A DNA stretch of 64,000 nt from Shewanella oneidensis MR-1 (GCF_000146165.2 NC_004347.2:4573029-4637028); one strand, 5' to 3'; positions 17,969 through 30,472 are shown, numbered from the stretch's first letter. The notes: generated from the letters alone by a model not told the origin. Numbers and translations: made by a program.

Positions 17969-18412
17969 TTACATTTTTGGCACACTGACATACAAACCAT
18001 CGAACTGGGCGCAGAGTTTTCCGTCACAAAAGAGTTGCACCTCAAGCTTCACCTTGGCTTTTCGCCCCCGTTGCAGCGGGCTTAAATTCGTATCTGGCCA
18101 ACGCACTTTGACCTCAGGCGCGCTGGTAACGGGCGCCAAATAACGAATATGGGCATCGGCCAATACTATGTCGCCATCCACATTGAGGAGTTGCTGTTGC
18201 AGCCATACCATGCCCCAACCAGTGAGCGTCATGATGGTATAAATGCTGCCCGCAAACATGGTGTGATGCAGATTGATATTCGGCGCGAGTGGCGCACTCA
18301 CACTCAATTCACCATCAGTAAATGACAGCGGTGCTATCTGCATAAACTCACTCACAGGTATAGTACTGTGCCAAGTCTGGCGTAATCGATTGAGTAGTTC
18401 ATCCATGTGCAT
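17969..18412 (-). CDS. YiiD-C-type hotdog thioesterase
   Basis: A 147-residue hotdog-fold protein resembling the C-terminal thioesterase domain of E. coli YiiD/FabY. The segment LHHTMFAGSIYTIMTLTGWG is the central helix, and the C-terminus ends in a strand pair. It begins 19 bases after dtd and likely belongs to the same transcript. ATG 18412 is used; an internal ATG (MDEL) two codons later is possible. Confidence 0.75.
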   Translation of the reverse strand: MHMDELLNRLRQTWHSTIPVSEFMQIAPLSFTDGELSVSAPLAPNINLHHTMFAGSIYTIMTLTGWGMVWLQQQLLNVDGDIVLADAHIRYLAPVTSAPEVKVRWPDTNLSPLQRGRKAKVKLEVQLFCDGKLCAQFDGLYVSVPKM

Positions 18413-18431
18413 GTTCCTTTACTGATGCAGA

Positions 18432-18872
18432 CTAAACCTGTAAATGGAAGGTCACTGGACCATCGTTGACGAGTTCAACCTTCATATCAGCAGCAAATTG
18501 CCCTGTTTCGGTGTTCACGCCCTTGGTGCGGCAAAAGGCGACAAACTCTTCATACAGGCCAAGCGCTTGCTCAGGCGTGCCCGCGCCCGAAAAGCTCGGC
18601 CTTAGCCCACGCTCCGTATCAGCGGCTAAGGTAAATTGGGATACCACTAAAAGCGAGCCTCCCGCCTGAGTCAAATTGAGATTCATTTTGCCATTTTCGT
18701 CGGAAAACACCCGATAACTCATCACTTTAGTAGCTAATTTTTCCATTTTTTCGCGGTTATCTTCCCGTTCAACCCCGAGCAAGACTAACAAGCCTTTATC
18801 AATCGCACCTATGGTTTGATTATCTACAACCACGCTGGCGCGGCTCACTCTTTGAATTAAGGCGATCACCAC
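18432..18872 (-). CDS. dtd: D-aminoacyl-tRNA deacylase
   Basis: A 146-residue Dtd, normal length. The two active-site motifs are present: SQFTLA (about 77-82) and the cross-subunit NDGPVTF (about 136-142) with the Gly-(cis)Pro pair. It hydrolyses D-aminoacyl-tRNAs, including mischarged Gly-tRNAAla. The gene is 12 bases after a lipoprotein gene in a peptidase-lipoprotein-dtd-thioesterase run. Confidence 0.95.
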   Translation of the reverse strand: MVIALIQRVSRASVVVDNQTIGAIDKGLLVLLGVEREDNREKMEKLATKVMSYRVFSDENGKMNLNLTQAGGSLLVVSQFTLAADTERGLRPSFSGAGTPEQALGLYEEFVAFCRTKGVNTETGQFAADMKVELVNDGPVTFHLQV

Positions 18873-18884
18873 TTTTCCTTTAGA

Positions 18885-19499
18885 TTAAGACTTAACAACG
18901 GGCATCAAGGGGATTGGGCGCAGATACTGCTCAACTCCGTCAGGCAAGGACTGGGCGATTTGTGCCAATCCGCCATCGGTCCACAGCATAAAACGGCGCA
19001 GCTCTTCAATTTCGACCTTATCGGCAAAGGTCACTGTACCTTGGATTTGGATTACCGCGCCTTGCTCGCGCAATACAAATTTAGCGAAATTGAGTTTGGC
19101 ATTAAGCTCACCAATCACCGCTGGTAGCTCTGGGCTTGCCTGCAACTGCGGATGCACCGCATAAAAACGATTCATTAGGATGCGATCAATCCCCGCGGCA
19201 TTCATGCTGGGTTCTAACATAAAATCATTATTGCCAAACTGCACCGCTACTTTATCTGGCCCAACTTTGTTTGCCAAGTAATTGGCATTGAGTAATGCCT
19301 GATACAAGGCATCGGCAGCGACCTCGTTAGTCATTCCAGCCAATTGCACCACTTTAGGCGCAACAGGTGCGCGCGCGTCAGTCGATGCCGCGCTAACTGA
19401 CGGCTGCTTAGCTAATTCGCCTTCTGCAACAGAGGCGGATGGTGTGGCCGCACAGGCTGTTAATCCTAAAATGGCGGCAATAATAATGGCTAATTTCAT
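18885..19499 (-). CDS. Hypothetical lipoprotein
   Basis: A 204-residue predicted lipoprotein; MKLAIIIAAILGLTACAA gives a lipobox LTAC with Cys16. The Ala/Ser-rich linker is followed by a domain I do not recognise. The chosen ATG 19499 overlaps the TGA of the upstream peptidase gene (ATGA), giving translational coupling; the longer frame is rejected because the lipoprotein signal starts here. Confidence 0.7.
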   Translation of the reverse strand: MKLAIIIAAILGLTACAATPSASVAEGELAKQPSVSAASTDARAPVAPKVVQLAGMTNEVAADALYQALLNANYLANKVGPDKVAVQFGNNDFMLEPSMNAAGIDRILMNRFYAVHPQLQASPELPAVIGELNAKLNFAKFVLREQGAVIQIQGTVTFADKVEIEELRRFMLWTDGGLAQIAQSLPDGVEQYLRPIPLMPVVKS

Positions 19500-20452
19500 G
19501 TTAACTCCTGTCGCTTTATCCAAGCCCACATGGCTTGAATTTCGAGTGTGACGGCAAGGGAGAGTATTTCACTATTCAGTGAATGCCCACCATCAACAAT
19601 ACTGTGGATTTCTATCCTATGGTTGCCGACCTTTGTCAAAAAGGTGGCTAATAAACGTGCCGGACAGACGGCATCCTGCGTACCTTGTAATAACAGGGTA
19701 CGCGCTGTGACCTGAGATGTCACCCGCTGTAATACACTGAACATATTGAAGTAACCATTTTGCGCATAGTGTAGCTCTATCTGAGCTAAGGCCAATTGCT
19801 GGGCCGAGAGCCTTCTTGGCAGCGCTATTGGCACCCCCGCCAAGGTTAATTCCCATTGGATCCAACGGCGGGCAAACTCATGGCGAGTTGCTTCATCTTG
19901 GGCGTTAAATCCTAGCTGATAGTGCGTAAATAAATCCGCCAATCCAATAGAAGGAGCAGCAAATTCACGGTGAGCCTGCGGATATAACTGCGCCGCGCCC
20001 GATGGCGTATAGAGCCATTCAATCCCCTCTTTTGATGGAATAAACAGTGCCCATAACACTTGGGCGATCACCCGATTGGGAAATAATCCACTGTAAATTA
20101 AAGCTAAGGTGGCGCCAAATGAACCACCCGCTAAGCACCAACGCTCTATCCCTAAACGGATACGAATTGCCTCAATATCGCAAATAAGTCCATTCAAATG
20201 ATTGTGTTCTAACTCGCCAGAAGGCAGTGATTGCCCCGCACCACGTTGATCCAGCAGTAAAATCCAATAATGCTCGGGGTTAAATAAACTTAGCTCACTC
20301 ACACTGGCACCCGCCCCTGGGCCGCCATGTAGATATAACAACGGAATCCCCTGCGGATTACCATATTGGGCAAGATGCAACTGCTGCCCACTGCCCATCA
20401 TCAGCCAATCACGGCGGATAAAAGGGGCGACCTGATAGACATCAGTAAGCAT
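19496..20452 (-). CDS. Prolyl aminopeptidase-like alpha/beta hydrolase
   Basis: A 318-residue S33-type hydrolase beginning MLTDVYQVAPF. It has the oxyanion motif HGGPGAG, DQRGAGQS, and the nucleophile elbow GGSFGA; a late Asp (TQDAVCP) and His (DGGHSL) complete the triad. Prolyl aminopeptidases of this type remove N-terminal proline from peptides. ATG 20452 is preferred over an upstream in-frame ATG because the family N-terminus begins here. It overlaps the next gene by four bases. Confidence 0.82.
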   Translation of the reverse strand: MLTDVYQVAPFIRRDWLMMGSGQQLHLAQYGNPQGIPLLYLHGGPGAGASVSELSLFNPEHYWILLLDQRGAGQSLPSGELEHNHLNGLICDIEAIRIRLGIERWCLAGGSFGATLALIYSGLFPNRVIAQVLWALFIPSKEGIEWLYTPSGAAQLYPQAHREFAAPSIGLADLFTHYQLGFNAQDEATRHEFARRWIQWELTLAGVPIALPRRLSAQQLALAQIELHYAQNGYFNMFSVLQRVTSQVTARTLLLQGTQDAVCPARLLATFLTKVGNHRIEIHSIVDGGHSLNSEILSLAVTLEIQAMWAWIKRQELT

Positions 20453-20514
20453 ATTTGGGATAAAACTCGCGATGGTTAAAACGCATGACAACTTTTATTC
20501 AGATAACAACCTCG

Positions 20515-20655
20515 CTATGGCTTTTCCTGTGTAGTTGAGCGCGTCGGATCAAAAGCTGTGTTCTCTGTAACATGAGCAGATGCTAAAGAGGAGGATTCGA
20601 GCTGTGCTAACTCGGCCTCTCGCTGGGCTAAAATTTCTTGCTCTGCTAACCTTGC
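20515..20655 (-). pseudogene. Detached C-terminal tail of the YihY-like gene after an in-frame TAA
   Basis: Directly after the yihY-like stop (TAA at 20656-20658) the same frame stays open for 46 codons to a TAG at 20515-20517. It encodes an Ala/Glu/Leu-rich tail (ARLAEQEILAQREAELAQLE) that resembles the low-complexity C-termini of this family. This suggests that the stop is a recent nonsense mutation in the tail, though a simple read-out of non-coding DNA cannot be excluded. Confidence 0.5.
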
Positions 20656-21543
20656 TTACTCTGCCAAGGGCTGAGTTTCGCCAGCATTGCTGCTGGACTC
20701 ATAATCCAAATATTCCGGCATGGCGGCGGTAATTTCGGCGCCCAGCAGCACGATCATCCAGGATAAATACACCCAAACAAATAGGATCGGAATAGTCGCC
20801 AGCGCACCGTAAATTGCCTCATAACTTGGGAATTTTGTCACATAAAAGGCAAAGCCTTTTTTCCCCAATTCAAATAGCAGCGCCGCCACCACAGCGCCCA
20901 ACAGCGCGTGCCAAAACTTCACCTTTTGATTAGGCACCACCATATACAAGAGTAAAAATGCAGCCACCGAAAATAACAACGGCAAACGCTCAATAAACAG
21001 CGGCATCATGCCAGATAAAGCATCACCCTCAAACAGTTTTAGCGACACCACATAGGAGGTCGCCACTAAGCTCGCGCCCACCAGCACAGGGCCTAAGGTA
21101 ATCACCATCCAATACATGGAAAAGGCCACCACGACCGAGCGTTTTTCCTTGGTGCGCCAGATATTATTCAACGATTTATCAATGGCCGAAATCAGCATAA
21201 TTGCCACCACGACTAAGGCCGCGATCCCCACAGCAGTCCCCTTCGAGGCATTGCCCACAAATTCATTAATATAAACTTGTACCGTATCGCCCGCTGCGGG
21301 TAGAAAATTCTCGTAAACAAAGGCTTCAATTTGGCCACGGATCCCCTTAAACACAGGAAACGCCGATAGCATCGACATAGTCACCGCCACCATAGGCACG
21401 AGCGATAACAGGGTGACATAGGCCAAGTGGCCCGCACGAATATTGATTTGATCTTCAACTAGGCGCTGGCGTAAATGCAGCAGGAAGTGCCAGATCCCGA
21501 GGAGTAAGACTCGAATTTGTGCCAGATCTATCTTCTTAGTCAC
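20656..21543 (-). CDS. YihY/BrkB family inner-membrane protein
   Basis: A 295-residue membrane protein with about six helices. It has the family segment [20 protein letters not shown] near residue 35 and [16 protein letters not shown] near the C-terminus. The old name ribonuclease BN for this family is a misassignment; function is unsettled. The C-terminal tail stops at GETQPLAE, and the same frame continues beyond the stop. Confidence 0.85.
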
Positions 21544-21624
21544 GGGTTTCTCTTGATTCTGTTGGTATAGACTCGTTATCTTCGTACAATAAACACTTAA
21601 TTTACAAGTCTAAGGAGTGAATTG

Positions 21625-21846
21625 ATGTCACAACAAGGATCCACTGGCAATGTTATCGCCGCAATCGCAAGCCTGTTTTTTCCCGGTCTAGGCCAACTAC
21701 TACAAGGACGAATTTTGGCTGCATTGCTATTCTTCGTGGTCACTGTGGTCGGCTACGCCCTTTGGTGGTTAATTGTGCCTGCGGTACTAGGTGCTATCTT
21801 TCACCTCTGGAGCATTATCGATGCGGCGCGCTTTCAAGCCGATTAA
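21625..21846 (+). CDS. Small two-helix membrane protein (TM2-like)
   Basis: A 73-residue protein with two hydrophobic segments. The FFPGLGQLLQGR turn after the first is the mark of TM2-like and related small membrane proteins. ATG 21625 has AGGAG 7 bases upstream and is preferred over TTG 21622. It precedes a DUF2959 lipoprotein gene by 29 bases. Function unknown. Confidence 0.7.
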   Translation: MSQQGSTGNVIAAIASLFFPGLGQLLQGRILAALLFFVVTVVGYALWWLIVPAVLGAIFHLWSIIDAARFQAD

Positions 21847-21875
21847 CTTCATCTGACTCAGTGACGGAATATCCC

Positions 21876-22529
21876 ATGAAAAGATTGATCACCTCTAGCT
21901 TAATCGCGGCAACGCTACTGCTGACGGGCTGTCAAACAGCCTATTACGGTGCGATGGAAAAAGTGGGCTACCACAAACGCGACATTATGGTTGACAGGGT
22001 CAAGGCTGCGAAAGAATCCCAAGAGGATGCACAAAAAGAGTTCAGCTCGGCACTCGAAGAGATGCAAGCCTTGCTTAATCACAACGGTGGCAATCTGGAA
22101 AAAGCCTATAACAAGGCCAAGGATGAATACGAGTCAGCCCAAAGTGCCGCCGATGATGTGAGTAATCGCATCAACAAGGTCGAAGATGTTGCCGAAGCCC
22201 TGTTTGATGAGTGGCAAACAGAAATCGCTGAGATCAGCAAAGCTAGCCTGCGCCGCAACAGCGAAACTAAGCTCAAGGAAACCCGCCGCTCCTACGAGCA
22301 GTTGATCAAAACCATGCGCCGCGCCGAATCCAAGATGCCGCCCATCCTCACCGCCATGAAAGACAATATGCTGTATTTAAAGCATAACTTGAATGCCCAA
22401 GCGATTGGTGCGATTAAAGGCGAATTTGCCAGCTTGCAAACGGATATCTCAGGCTTAATCAAAGAGATGAACAAGTCTATCAACGAGTCGACTCGATTTA
22501 TCGAAGCCCTTGAGAACGCAAAAGGTTAA
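21876..22529 (+). CDS. DUF2959 family lipoprotein
   Basis: A 217-residue lipoprotein; MKRLITSSLIAATLLLTGC gives a clean lipobox with Cys19. The mature part is strongly helical and probably coiled coil, with many Glu/Lys/Ala heptads (MVDRVKAAKESQEDAQKEF onwards). The frame extends upstream through the preceding gene, but the ATG at 21876 is dictated by the signal. DUF2959 proteins are common in marine gammaproteobacteria and uncharacterised. Confidence 0.8.
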   Translation: MKRLITSSLIAATLLLTGCQTAYYGAMEKVGYHKRDIMVDRVKAAKESQEDAQKEFSSALEEMQALLNHNGGNLEKAYNKAKDEYESAQSAADDVSNRINKVEDVAEALFDEWQTEIAEISKASLRRNSETKLKETRRSYEQLIKTMRRAESKMPPILTAMKDNMLYLKHNLNAQAIGAIKGEFASLQTDISGLIKEMNKSINESTRFIEALENAKG

Positions 22530-22842
22530 TGCCGTTTTACTCGCTTAAATAAGCTGTTGATTCAGTCAATCCAATCTGAATTAACAGCTTGTTTGCTCCG
22601 AAGACTTTACTCGCTCTGATACATTACCGAGTCAAAATAGCCGTTTTGCTATTGATTTCGGTTTCCCTGCATTGCCGCTTTCATTTGTGCAAGGCTACGA
22701 TTTTGGGCTTTGTGAGCCATAGCGCGCTTTCATGTGACGATTCAATCAATATTGGATCTATCGCACAAATTTGCTTTAGGCTCATAAACTTATCTACAAA
22801 AGATTGCTCAGATTGAATACGTGTATTCTATGCAGTATTAAC
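22530..22842. other. Intergenic region with a long imperfect hairpin
   Basis: 313 bases without a gene. An imperfect inverted repeat at 22551-22590 (AAGCTGTTGATTCAG with CTGAATTAACAGCTT) lies 21 bases after the DUF2959 stop and may act as a weak terminator; there is only a short T-rich stretch after it. The remainder should contain the promoter of the polyferredoxin gene. Confidence 0.5.
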
Positions 22843-24057
22843 ATGAGTTTTATTGAATCCCTAACCCTAATGCTGGCCCTGATGTATATCGCCTCCCTAA
22901 GCTATTGGAGCGGAAAAAAGTGGGGCGCCGTGGTGACCTTACTGTTAAGTATCGGTGCTGTGGCCATTAGCCTGTATTGGCCGCTGGCACTTGCCCTCCT
23001 CATTGCCTTGCCGCTATGCCTGATAGCCAACAAGTTTGCCCCAGAGGAGTTTAAGACCGAGATAAAAATCAACACCCTACGCGAAGGCTGCCAACAGCTG
23101 CTCGCGCTTTCACTGTTTTTAGTCGCCATTCAATACTGCATCAATGCCATTCAACTCAAACAAGGGAGCACACCTTGGTTAATGCGCCCCGATGTTGTCG
23201 ATGCCTTTTTGCCCATCGCCGGCGGGATTGAATTAAAAGCCATAGTAACGCTTAACTTGTGGGATCAAACCCATCCCGCCGCGGCCTTGATGCTCGCCGC
23301 CGTGCTACTCACAGGCTTACTCTGCAAACGCGCCTTTTGTGGCTGGGCCTGCCCATTAGGATTAGCAGGGGAATATCTCTACGCCCTACGCAAACGTTTT
23401 ATCAAAGCAGAACTCGCGCCACCAGCATGGCTAGACTGGCCGCTTAGAATGCTTAAGTATCTATTGCTGCTGGCGCTTTTTTACATTGTGATCGGTATGC
23501 CAAGCGAGTCGATCCCCTATTATCTGCAAGGCAATTACCACAAAATTGCCGATCTTAAGATGGCGCTGTTTTTTGTCACGCCTGGACTCATTACCTTAGC
23601 CTGCTTCGCCCTGATCCTCGCCCTCGCTGCATGGCGTCGCCAAGGTTTTTGTCGTTATTTATGTCCCTATGGTGCCATACTCGGACTGTTAAGCTTTGCC
23701 AGCCCACTCAAGATCCGCCGCAACACTCAGCATTGTCTGATTGAAGCCAAGGGCATGAAATGCGATAAATGCACCCGCGCCTGCCCCGCCAATATCATAG
23801 TGCATACCAAAACCACGGTTCGCAGCGACGAATGCCAAGCCTGCATGCGCTGTGTGGCGGCCTGCCCTAAATCGGCGGCGCTCGGCTTAAGTCTTAAATC
23901 CGGCCACAGAGTTAGCCATAAGGGATTATTAGTCTTATTATTACTGGCGCTATTTGCGCTACCGCTGACGGCCTATTTAGCCGGATTTTGGCATAGCCAA
24001 ACGCCGGATAATATCCGCATGGAGCTAATCCAAGTGATTGATCGAGTTGGCCATTAA
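22843..24057 (+). CDS. NapH/CcoG-like membrane polyferredoxin
   Basis: A 404-residue inner-membrane protein. Several helices surround two membrane-proximal motifs FCGWACPLG and FCRYLCPYG, as in NapH/NosR-type proteins. Two 4Fe-4S motifs follow: CDKCTRACP and CQACMRCVAACP. One last helix closes the protein. Such proteins pass electrons between the quinone pool and periplasmic or cofactor-assembly partners; the partner is not evident here. ATG 22843 (MSFIES) is preferred to an upstream in-frame TTG. Confidence 0.8.
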   Translation: MSFIESLTLMLALMYIASLSYWSGKKWGAVVTLLLSIGAVAISLYWPLALALLIALPLCLIANKFAPEEFKTEIKINTLREGCQQLLALSLFLVAIQYCINAIQLKQGSTPWLMRPDVVDAFLPIAGGIELKAIVTLNLWDQTHPAAALMLAAVLLTGLLCKRAFCGWACPLGLAGEYLYALRKRFIKAELAPPAWLDWPLRMLKYLLLLALFYIVIGMPSESIPYYLQGNYHKIADLKMALFFVTPGLITLACFALILALAAWRRQGFCRYLCPYGAILGLLSFASPLKIRRNTQHCLIEAKGMKCDKCTRACPANIIVHTKTTVRSDECQACMRCVAACPKSAALGLSLKSGHRVSHKGLLVLLLLALFALPLTAYLAGFWHSQTPDNIRMELIQVIDRVGH

Positions 24058-24084
24058 CGATTTTATTTGCATATAAGTAGGCAT

Positions 24085-24118
24085 AAAAAAGGTGCAGCTT
24101 TGGCTGCACCTTTTATTT
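24085..24118. terminator. Bidirectional terminator between polyferredoxin and katG
   Basis: A-run, stem GGTGCAGC/GCTGCACC around TTTG, then a T-rich run. It can serve both converging genes. Confidence 0.85.
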
Positions 24119-24132
24119 TGGCGATGTCCCGT

Positions 24133-24154
24133 CCTGAAACGTCAACACGCCCTA
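24133..24154. repeat. Solo end of the MITE found at 42.4 kb
   Basis: 22 bases identical to the right terminal repeat of the MITE at 42412-42690, including GAAACGTCAACACGCCC and the flanking TA. No opposite end is present nearby, so this is a remnant or a recombined end, lying 17 bases beyond the katG stop codon. Confidence 0.75.
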
Positions 24155-24170
24155 GTTTAAGCGCTAGTGA

Positions 24171-26722
<2,552 letters not shown>

Positions 26723-27757
26723 ATGCGGCAGAGACGCTTGCAACTTATGCAGTCACTTTTTGATGAATATATTGAGATGTACGCTGCCCGGGATGACAAG
26801 CTCACAGCCCGTTTCAGTGATGATTTTAGTGGTTATGCAGGTAGCAGCGATATCCTTGTCACCAGTAAAGATGAATGGATAAAAATAACCCGTCAGGACT
26901 TCGCCCAAGTCCCCGAACGGATCCGTATTGAGGTATTAGATCTATCACTACAGGATCTTGCTGAAGATATTATTGTTATTACTGCATTTTTTCATATTCA
27001 TCTCCCTGTTCCAGACTCGATACTCAGCCAAGAAACAGCAAGATTAATGCTGGTTTTCCAGCAAGAAAGCAAAGATTGGAAAATCGTCCATAGTGGAATT
27101 TCGATTCCCTATGGCATAGCCAAAAAAGGTGAAATTTATCCAATGACAAGTTTAGAAGAGCGCAATCGAGAGCTAGAGTCCATTATACAAGCGCGAACCT
27201 ATGAACTTGCAGAAGCAAACAACAGGCTAGAAAAACTCAGTAATACCGATGGATTAACCAATATTGGCAACCGTAGATTGTTTGATCAAATGCTACAAAA
27301 GGAATGGAGCCGTGGACAACGCAACAACACGCCACTCTCGCTCATCATGCTCGATATTGACCACTTTAAATTATTTAATGACCACTATGGTCACCTCGCG
27401 GGAGATGACTGTCTCAAGATGCTGGCGAACGGCTTATCTCAATCAGGTCGTCGGGCGGGTGAATTGGTCGCACGCTATGGCGGCGAAGAATTTGTTATTT
27501 TACTCCCCAATACGGATCTACAAACGGCACTCGATACAGCCAAGCACGTACATCAACTTATCCAATCGCTTGCTATTCCCCATATTAAAACCAACCTAGG
27601 CATTGTCACCGTCAGCGTGGGTGTCGCGTGTTTACTCCCCTCAGATAAACATAACGCCCTAGAATTAGTCCACCAAGCAGATACAGCCCTTTACTTGGCT
27701 AAGTCTGCAGGCCGTAACTGCATACGCTCAGCACCACCTAATGGAACTCAAATATAA
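26723..27757 (+). CDS. Diguanylate cyclase with N-terminal NTF2/SnoaL-like domain
   Basis: A 344-residue soluble protein. Residues 1-145 look like a SnoaL/NTF2-type fold (MQSLFDEYIEMYAARD, later VFQQESKDWKIVHSGIS). A short coiled-coil linker (EERNRELESIIQARTYELAEANNRLEKL) leads to a GGDEF domain with LDIDHFKLFND and active-site GGEEF. The inhibitory I-site position reads RAGE, not RxxD, so product inhibition may be lost. It should make cyclic di-GMP in response to a small ligand or partner bound by the NTF2 fold (inference). A terminator follows. Confidence 0.82.
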   Translation: MRQRRLQLMQSLFDEYIEMYAARDDKLTARFSDDFSGYAGSSDILVTSKDEWIKITRQDFAQVPERIRIEVLDLSLQDLAEDIIVITAFFHIHLPVPDSILSQETARLMLVFQQESKDWKIVHSGISIPYGIAKKGEIYPMTSLEERNRELESIIQARTYELAEANNRLEKLSNTDGLTNIGNRRLFDQMLQKEWSRGQRNNTPLSLIMLDIDHFKLFNDHYGHLAGDDCLKMLANGLSQSGRRAGELVARYGGEEFVILLPNTDLQTALDTAKHVHQLIQSLAIPHIKTNLGIVTVSVGVACLLPSDKHNALELVHQADTALYLAKSAGRNCIRSAPPNGTQI

Positions 27758-27762
27758 CCATT

Positions 27763-27797
27763 AAAAAGCCCCGCTAAGTTGCCTTAGCGGGGCTTTA
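27763..27797. terminator. Terminator between diguanylate cyclase and typA
   Basis: Stem AAGCCCCGCTAAG/CTTAGCGGGGCTT with a 4-base TTGC loop and a T-rich tail; near-symmetric, so usable by both converging genes. Confidence 0.85.
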
Positions 27798-27845
27798 TTC
27801 ATTCACTGTATGGCGGTCACTTTATCGTGGCCGCCAAAACCACCA

Positions 27846-29657
27846 TTAGCCGCGGCTAGCGCGCTTACGGTCGTTTTCAGTTAAGTGTTTCTTACGAACA
27901 CGGATGCTCTTAGGTGTCACTTCAACTAATTCGTCATCATCAATAAACTCAAGCGCTTGCTCAAGCGTTAAAGTGATTGGCGTAGTCAGAACCTGAGCTT
28001 CGTCAGTACCAGAAGCACGCATGTTAGTCAGCTGCTTACCTTTCAGACAGTTAACTGTCAGATCGTTTGAACGAGCATGAATACCCACAACTTGACCTTC
28101 GTAAACTTCAGCAGCGTGGCCAATAAACAGACGACCGCGGTCCTGTAGACCGAACAGTGCGAATGTCAGCGCCTTACCCGTTGCGTTAGAGATCAGTACG
28201 CCGTTAGCGCGTTGACCAATGTCGCCACCTTTATGTGGACCGTAGTGATCGAATGAGTGGTAAATCAAACCGGTACCTGACGTTGCTGTTAAGAACTCTG
28301 TTTGGAAACCGATTAAGCCACGGCTTGGGATAACAAAGTCAACGCGCACGCGACCTTTACCGTCAAGCTGCATATCTTTCATTTCAGCTTTACGGATACC
28401 CAGCTTCTCAATCACTGTCCCTTGATGTTCTTCTTCAACGTCAACGGTCAGAGTTTCAAATGGCTCACACAGTTCACCATCGATGGTTTTTAAGATAACT
28501 TCTGGGCGAGAAACTGCTAATTCGTAACCTTCACGACGCATGTTTTCGATCAGGATAGATAAGTGTAATTCACCACGACCAGATACCGCGAAACGGTCTG
28601 GGCTGTCGGTTTCTTCAACACGCAGTGCCACGTTGTGCACTAATTCCTGTTGCAGACGCTCAAGAATGTTACGTGAAGTCACATACTTACCTTCTTTACC
28701 CGCAAAAGGTGAAGTGTTGACTTGGAAGGTCATGGTCAGCGTTGGCTCGTCAACAGATAAAGGCGGCATCGCCTCTACATTGCCAGCGGCGCACACTGTG
28801 TCCGAAATTTTAAGCTCACCCAAACCAGTAATCGCAACGATATCGCCCGCGTTTGCTACATCAACTTCGGTACGCTCTAAGCCCATGTAACCTAATACTT
28901 GGCCCATTTTACCGTTGCGTACTTTACCGTCGGCACCGATCACGCTCACCTGTTGGTTAGTCTTGATGCTACCACGGTTAATGCGACCCACACCGATAAC
29001 ACCCACGTAAGAGTTGTAATCGAGCTGAGAAATTTGCATCTGGAATGGACCATCCGCATCAGCATCAGGTGATGACACTTTTTCAACGATAGTCTGAAAC
29101 AGTGGCGTCATATCTTCGCTGACAACATCTGGATCTAAGGTTGCAAAACCGTTTAATGCAGAAGCATAAACGATTGGAAAATCTAATTGTTCGTCGGTCG
29201 CACCTAAGTTATCGAATAGGTCGAATACTTGGTCGATAACCCAATCAGGGCGAGCACCTGGACGGTCAATCTTGTTGATAACAACGATTGGCTTTAAGCC
29301 TTGGGCAAACGCTTTTTTGGTTACGAAGCGAGTTTGTGGCATTGGACCATCAACGGCATCAACCAGCAACAATACTGAGTCAACCATAGACAGAACACGC
29401 TCAACCTCACCACCGAAGTCGGCGTGGCCAGGGGTGTCTACGATGTTAATGCGGTAGTCGTTCCACTTGATGGCAGTGTTCTTTGCCAGAATCGTGATTC
29501 CACGCTCCTTTTCAAGATCGTTGGAGTCCATCACCCGCTCAGTAGCTTCTCCCCGGGTTGCAAGGGTTCCTGATTGCGACAGCAGCTTGTCAACCAGGGT
29601 CGTTTTGCCATGGTCAACGTGCGCAATAATGGCGATGTTACGTAAATTCTCTAGCAC
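27846..29657 (-). CDS. typA: Ribosome-associated GTPase TypA/BipA
   Basis: A 603-residue translational GTPase of normal length. G1 AHVDHGKTT, the switch region [10 protein letters not shown]3 [10 protein letters not shown] and G4 NKIDRPGAR are all present, followed by EF-G-like domains and the BipA C-terminal domain. It acts on the 50S subunit in stress and low-temperature growth. The start is GTG 29657 ([17 protein letters not shown]), with AGAGG seven bases upstream; a longer frame from 29678 lacks family support. Confidence 0.95.
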   Translation of the reverse strand: MLENLRNIAIIAHVDHGKTTLVDKLLSQSGTLATRGEATERVMDSNDLEKERGITILAKNTAIKWNDYRINIVDTPGHADFGGEVERVLSMVDSVLLLVDAVDGPMPQTRFVTKKAFAQGLKPIVVINKIDRPGARPDWVIDQVFDLFDNLGATDEQLDFPIVYASALNGFATLDPDVVSEDMTPLFQTIVEKVSSPDADADGPFQMQISQLDYNSYVGVIGVGRINRGSIKTNQQVSVIGADGKVRNGKMGQVLGYMGLERTEVDVANAGDIVAITGLGELKISDTVCAAGNVEAMPPLSVDEPTLTMTFQVNTSPFAGKEGKYVTSRNILERLQQELVHNVALRVEETDSPDRFAVSGRGELHLSILIENMRREGYELAVSRPEVILKTIDGELCEPFETLTVDVEEEHQGTVIEKLGIRKAEMKDMQLDGKGRVRVDFVIPSRGLIGFQTEFLTATSGTGLIYHSFDHYGPHKGGDIGQRANGVLISNATGKALTFALFGLQDRGRLFIGHAAEVYEGQVVGIHARSNDLTVNCLKGKQLTNMRASGTDEAQVLTTPITLTLEQALEFIDDDELVEVTPKSIRVRKKHLTENDRKRASRG

Positions 29658-30388
29658 GGATAAACCTCTTACCATCAAACAAAAATTAGGGATATTACAA
29701 ATATTCGTTACAGCAATCTACGTTGAGTCGCCATAAAAAAGCGTGACATTCTACTCCAGAGCGGCCATATCGCACAGGATTATTTTTGAACACTTATAAA
29801 ACTATTTTTTGGGGCCCGTGCTAACGAATCAGTTATGACGATAAGACAAATCACCCAAATGCACCGTTACAGCGCAGGCAATTTGCCATATTATTTCGAT
29901 ACCAGCATAGCTAACCAGCTGAAATCACTATTTTTCACGGGAATGGCGTAGCAGACTATGCGCTTAAGACCGCCATAAGTATAGCCAATAACCCAAGTTA
30001 AGCCGCCGTACTTTTTCACCCAGTGATATAAATAAGCCAGACCACCAAGCCACACTTTGCAGCTAACACTGACGCTAATAGCGTTAGGCTAAGTTTCAAC
30101 AAACTCTATTCCCACCCGCGAACAACGGAACTAGTTGATTGATTTTGAAACGTTATTAATTAAAACCCATTAACATTGCCATCAAAAAAACAGCTTAGTA
30201 TCCCACCGTTTTGTGACATTATGACAAGCACTTAAAACAGTGAGCTTAGGCGACTATCAAGGCTCAATTATGTGTTAAATTCATTCTGCGTTGCTGGGCA
30301 CAATCTGTGGTAACAAGCTCTCTACCAGCATGCAGTTTAGCGAAAATATAGGTACAAATTCGCCAAGCAAGCTTGCGCTTATCGTCAC
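29658..30388. other. Intergenic region between typA and glnA control region
   Basis: About 730 bases without a supported gene. Includes the typA promoter region (left) and A/T-rich sequence. Short open frames here have no ribosome-binding site or family features. Confidence 0.5.
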
Positions 30389-30472
30389 TGCACTAAAATG
30401 GGGGACGAACCGCTCGCACCAAAATGGATGAATGCACCAAAATGCCACATACAAATGCACCAACACAGTGCA
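30389..30472 (+). promoter_or_regulatory. Cluster of four NtrC-like binding boxes upstream of glnA
   Basis: Four TGCACYA-type boxes: 30389-30405 (TGCACTAAAATGGGGGA), 30415-30431 (CGCACCAAAATGGATGA), 30433-30449 (TGCACCAAAATGCCACA) and 30456-30472 (TGCACCAACACAGTGCA, the best palindrome). They resemble the E. coli glnA enhancer consensus TGCACYA...TGGTGCA and sit 64-147 bases upstream of a sigma54-type promoter, as expected for an NtrC enhancer. Confidence 0.8.

Noticed and set aside
28540..28890. 116-codon frame antisense to typA
   Set aside because: Codon-phase shadow of a conserved GTPase gene.
30281..30466. 61-codon reverse frame upstream of glnA
   Set aside because: It covers the NtrC boxes and has no ribosome-binding site; the DNA is explained as a control region.
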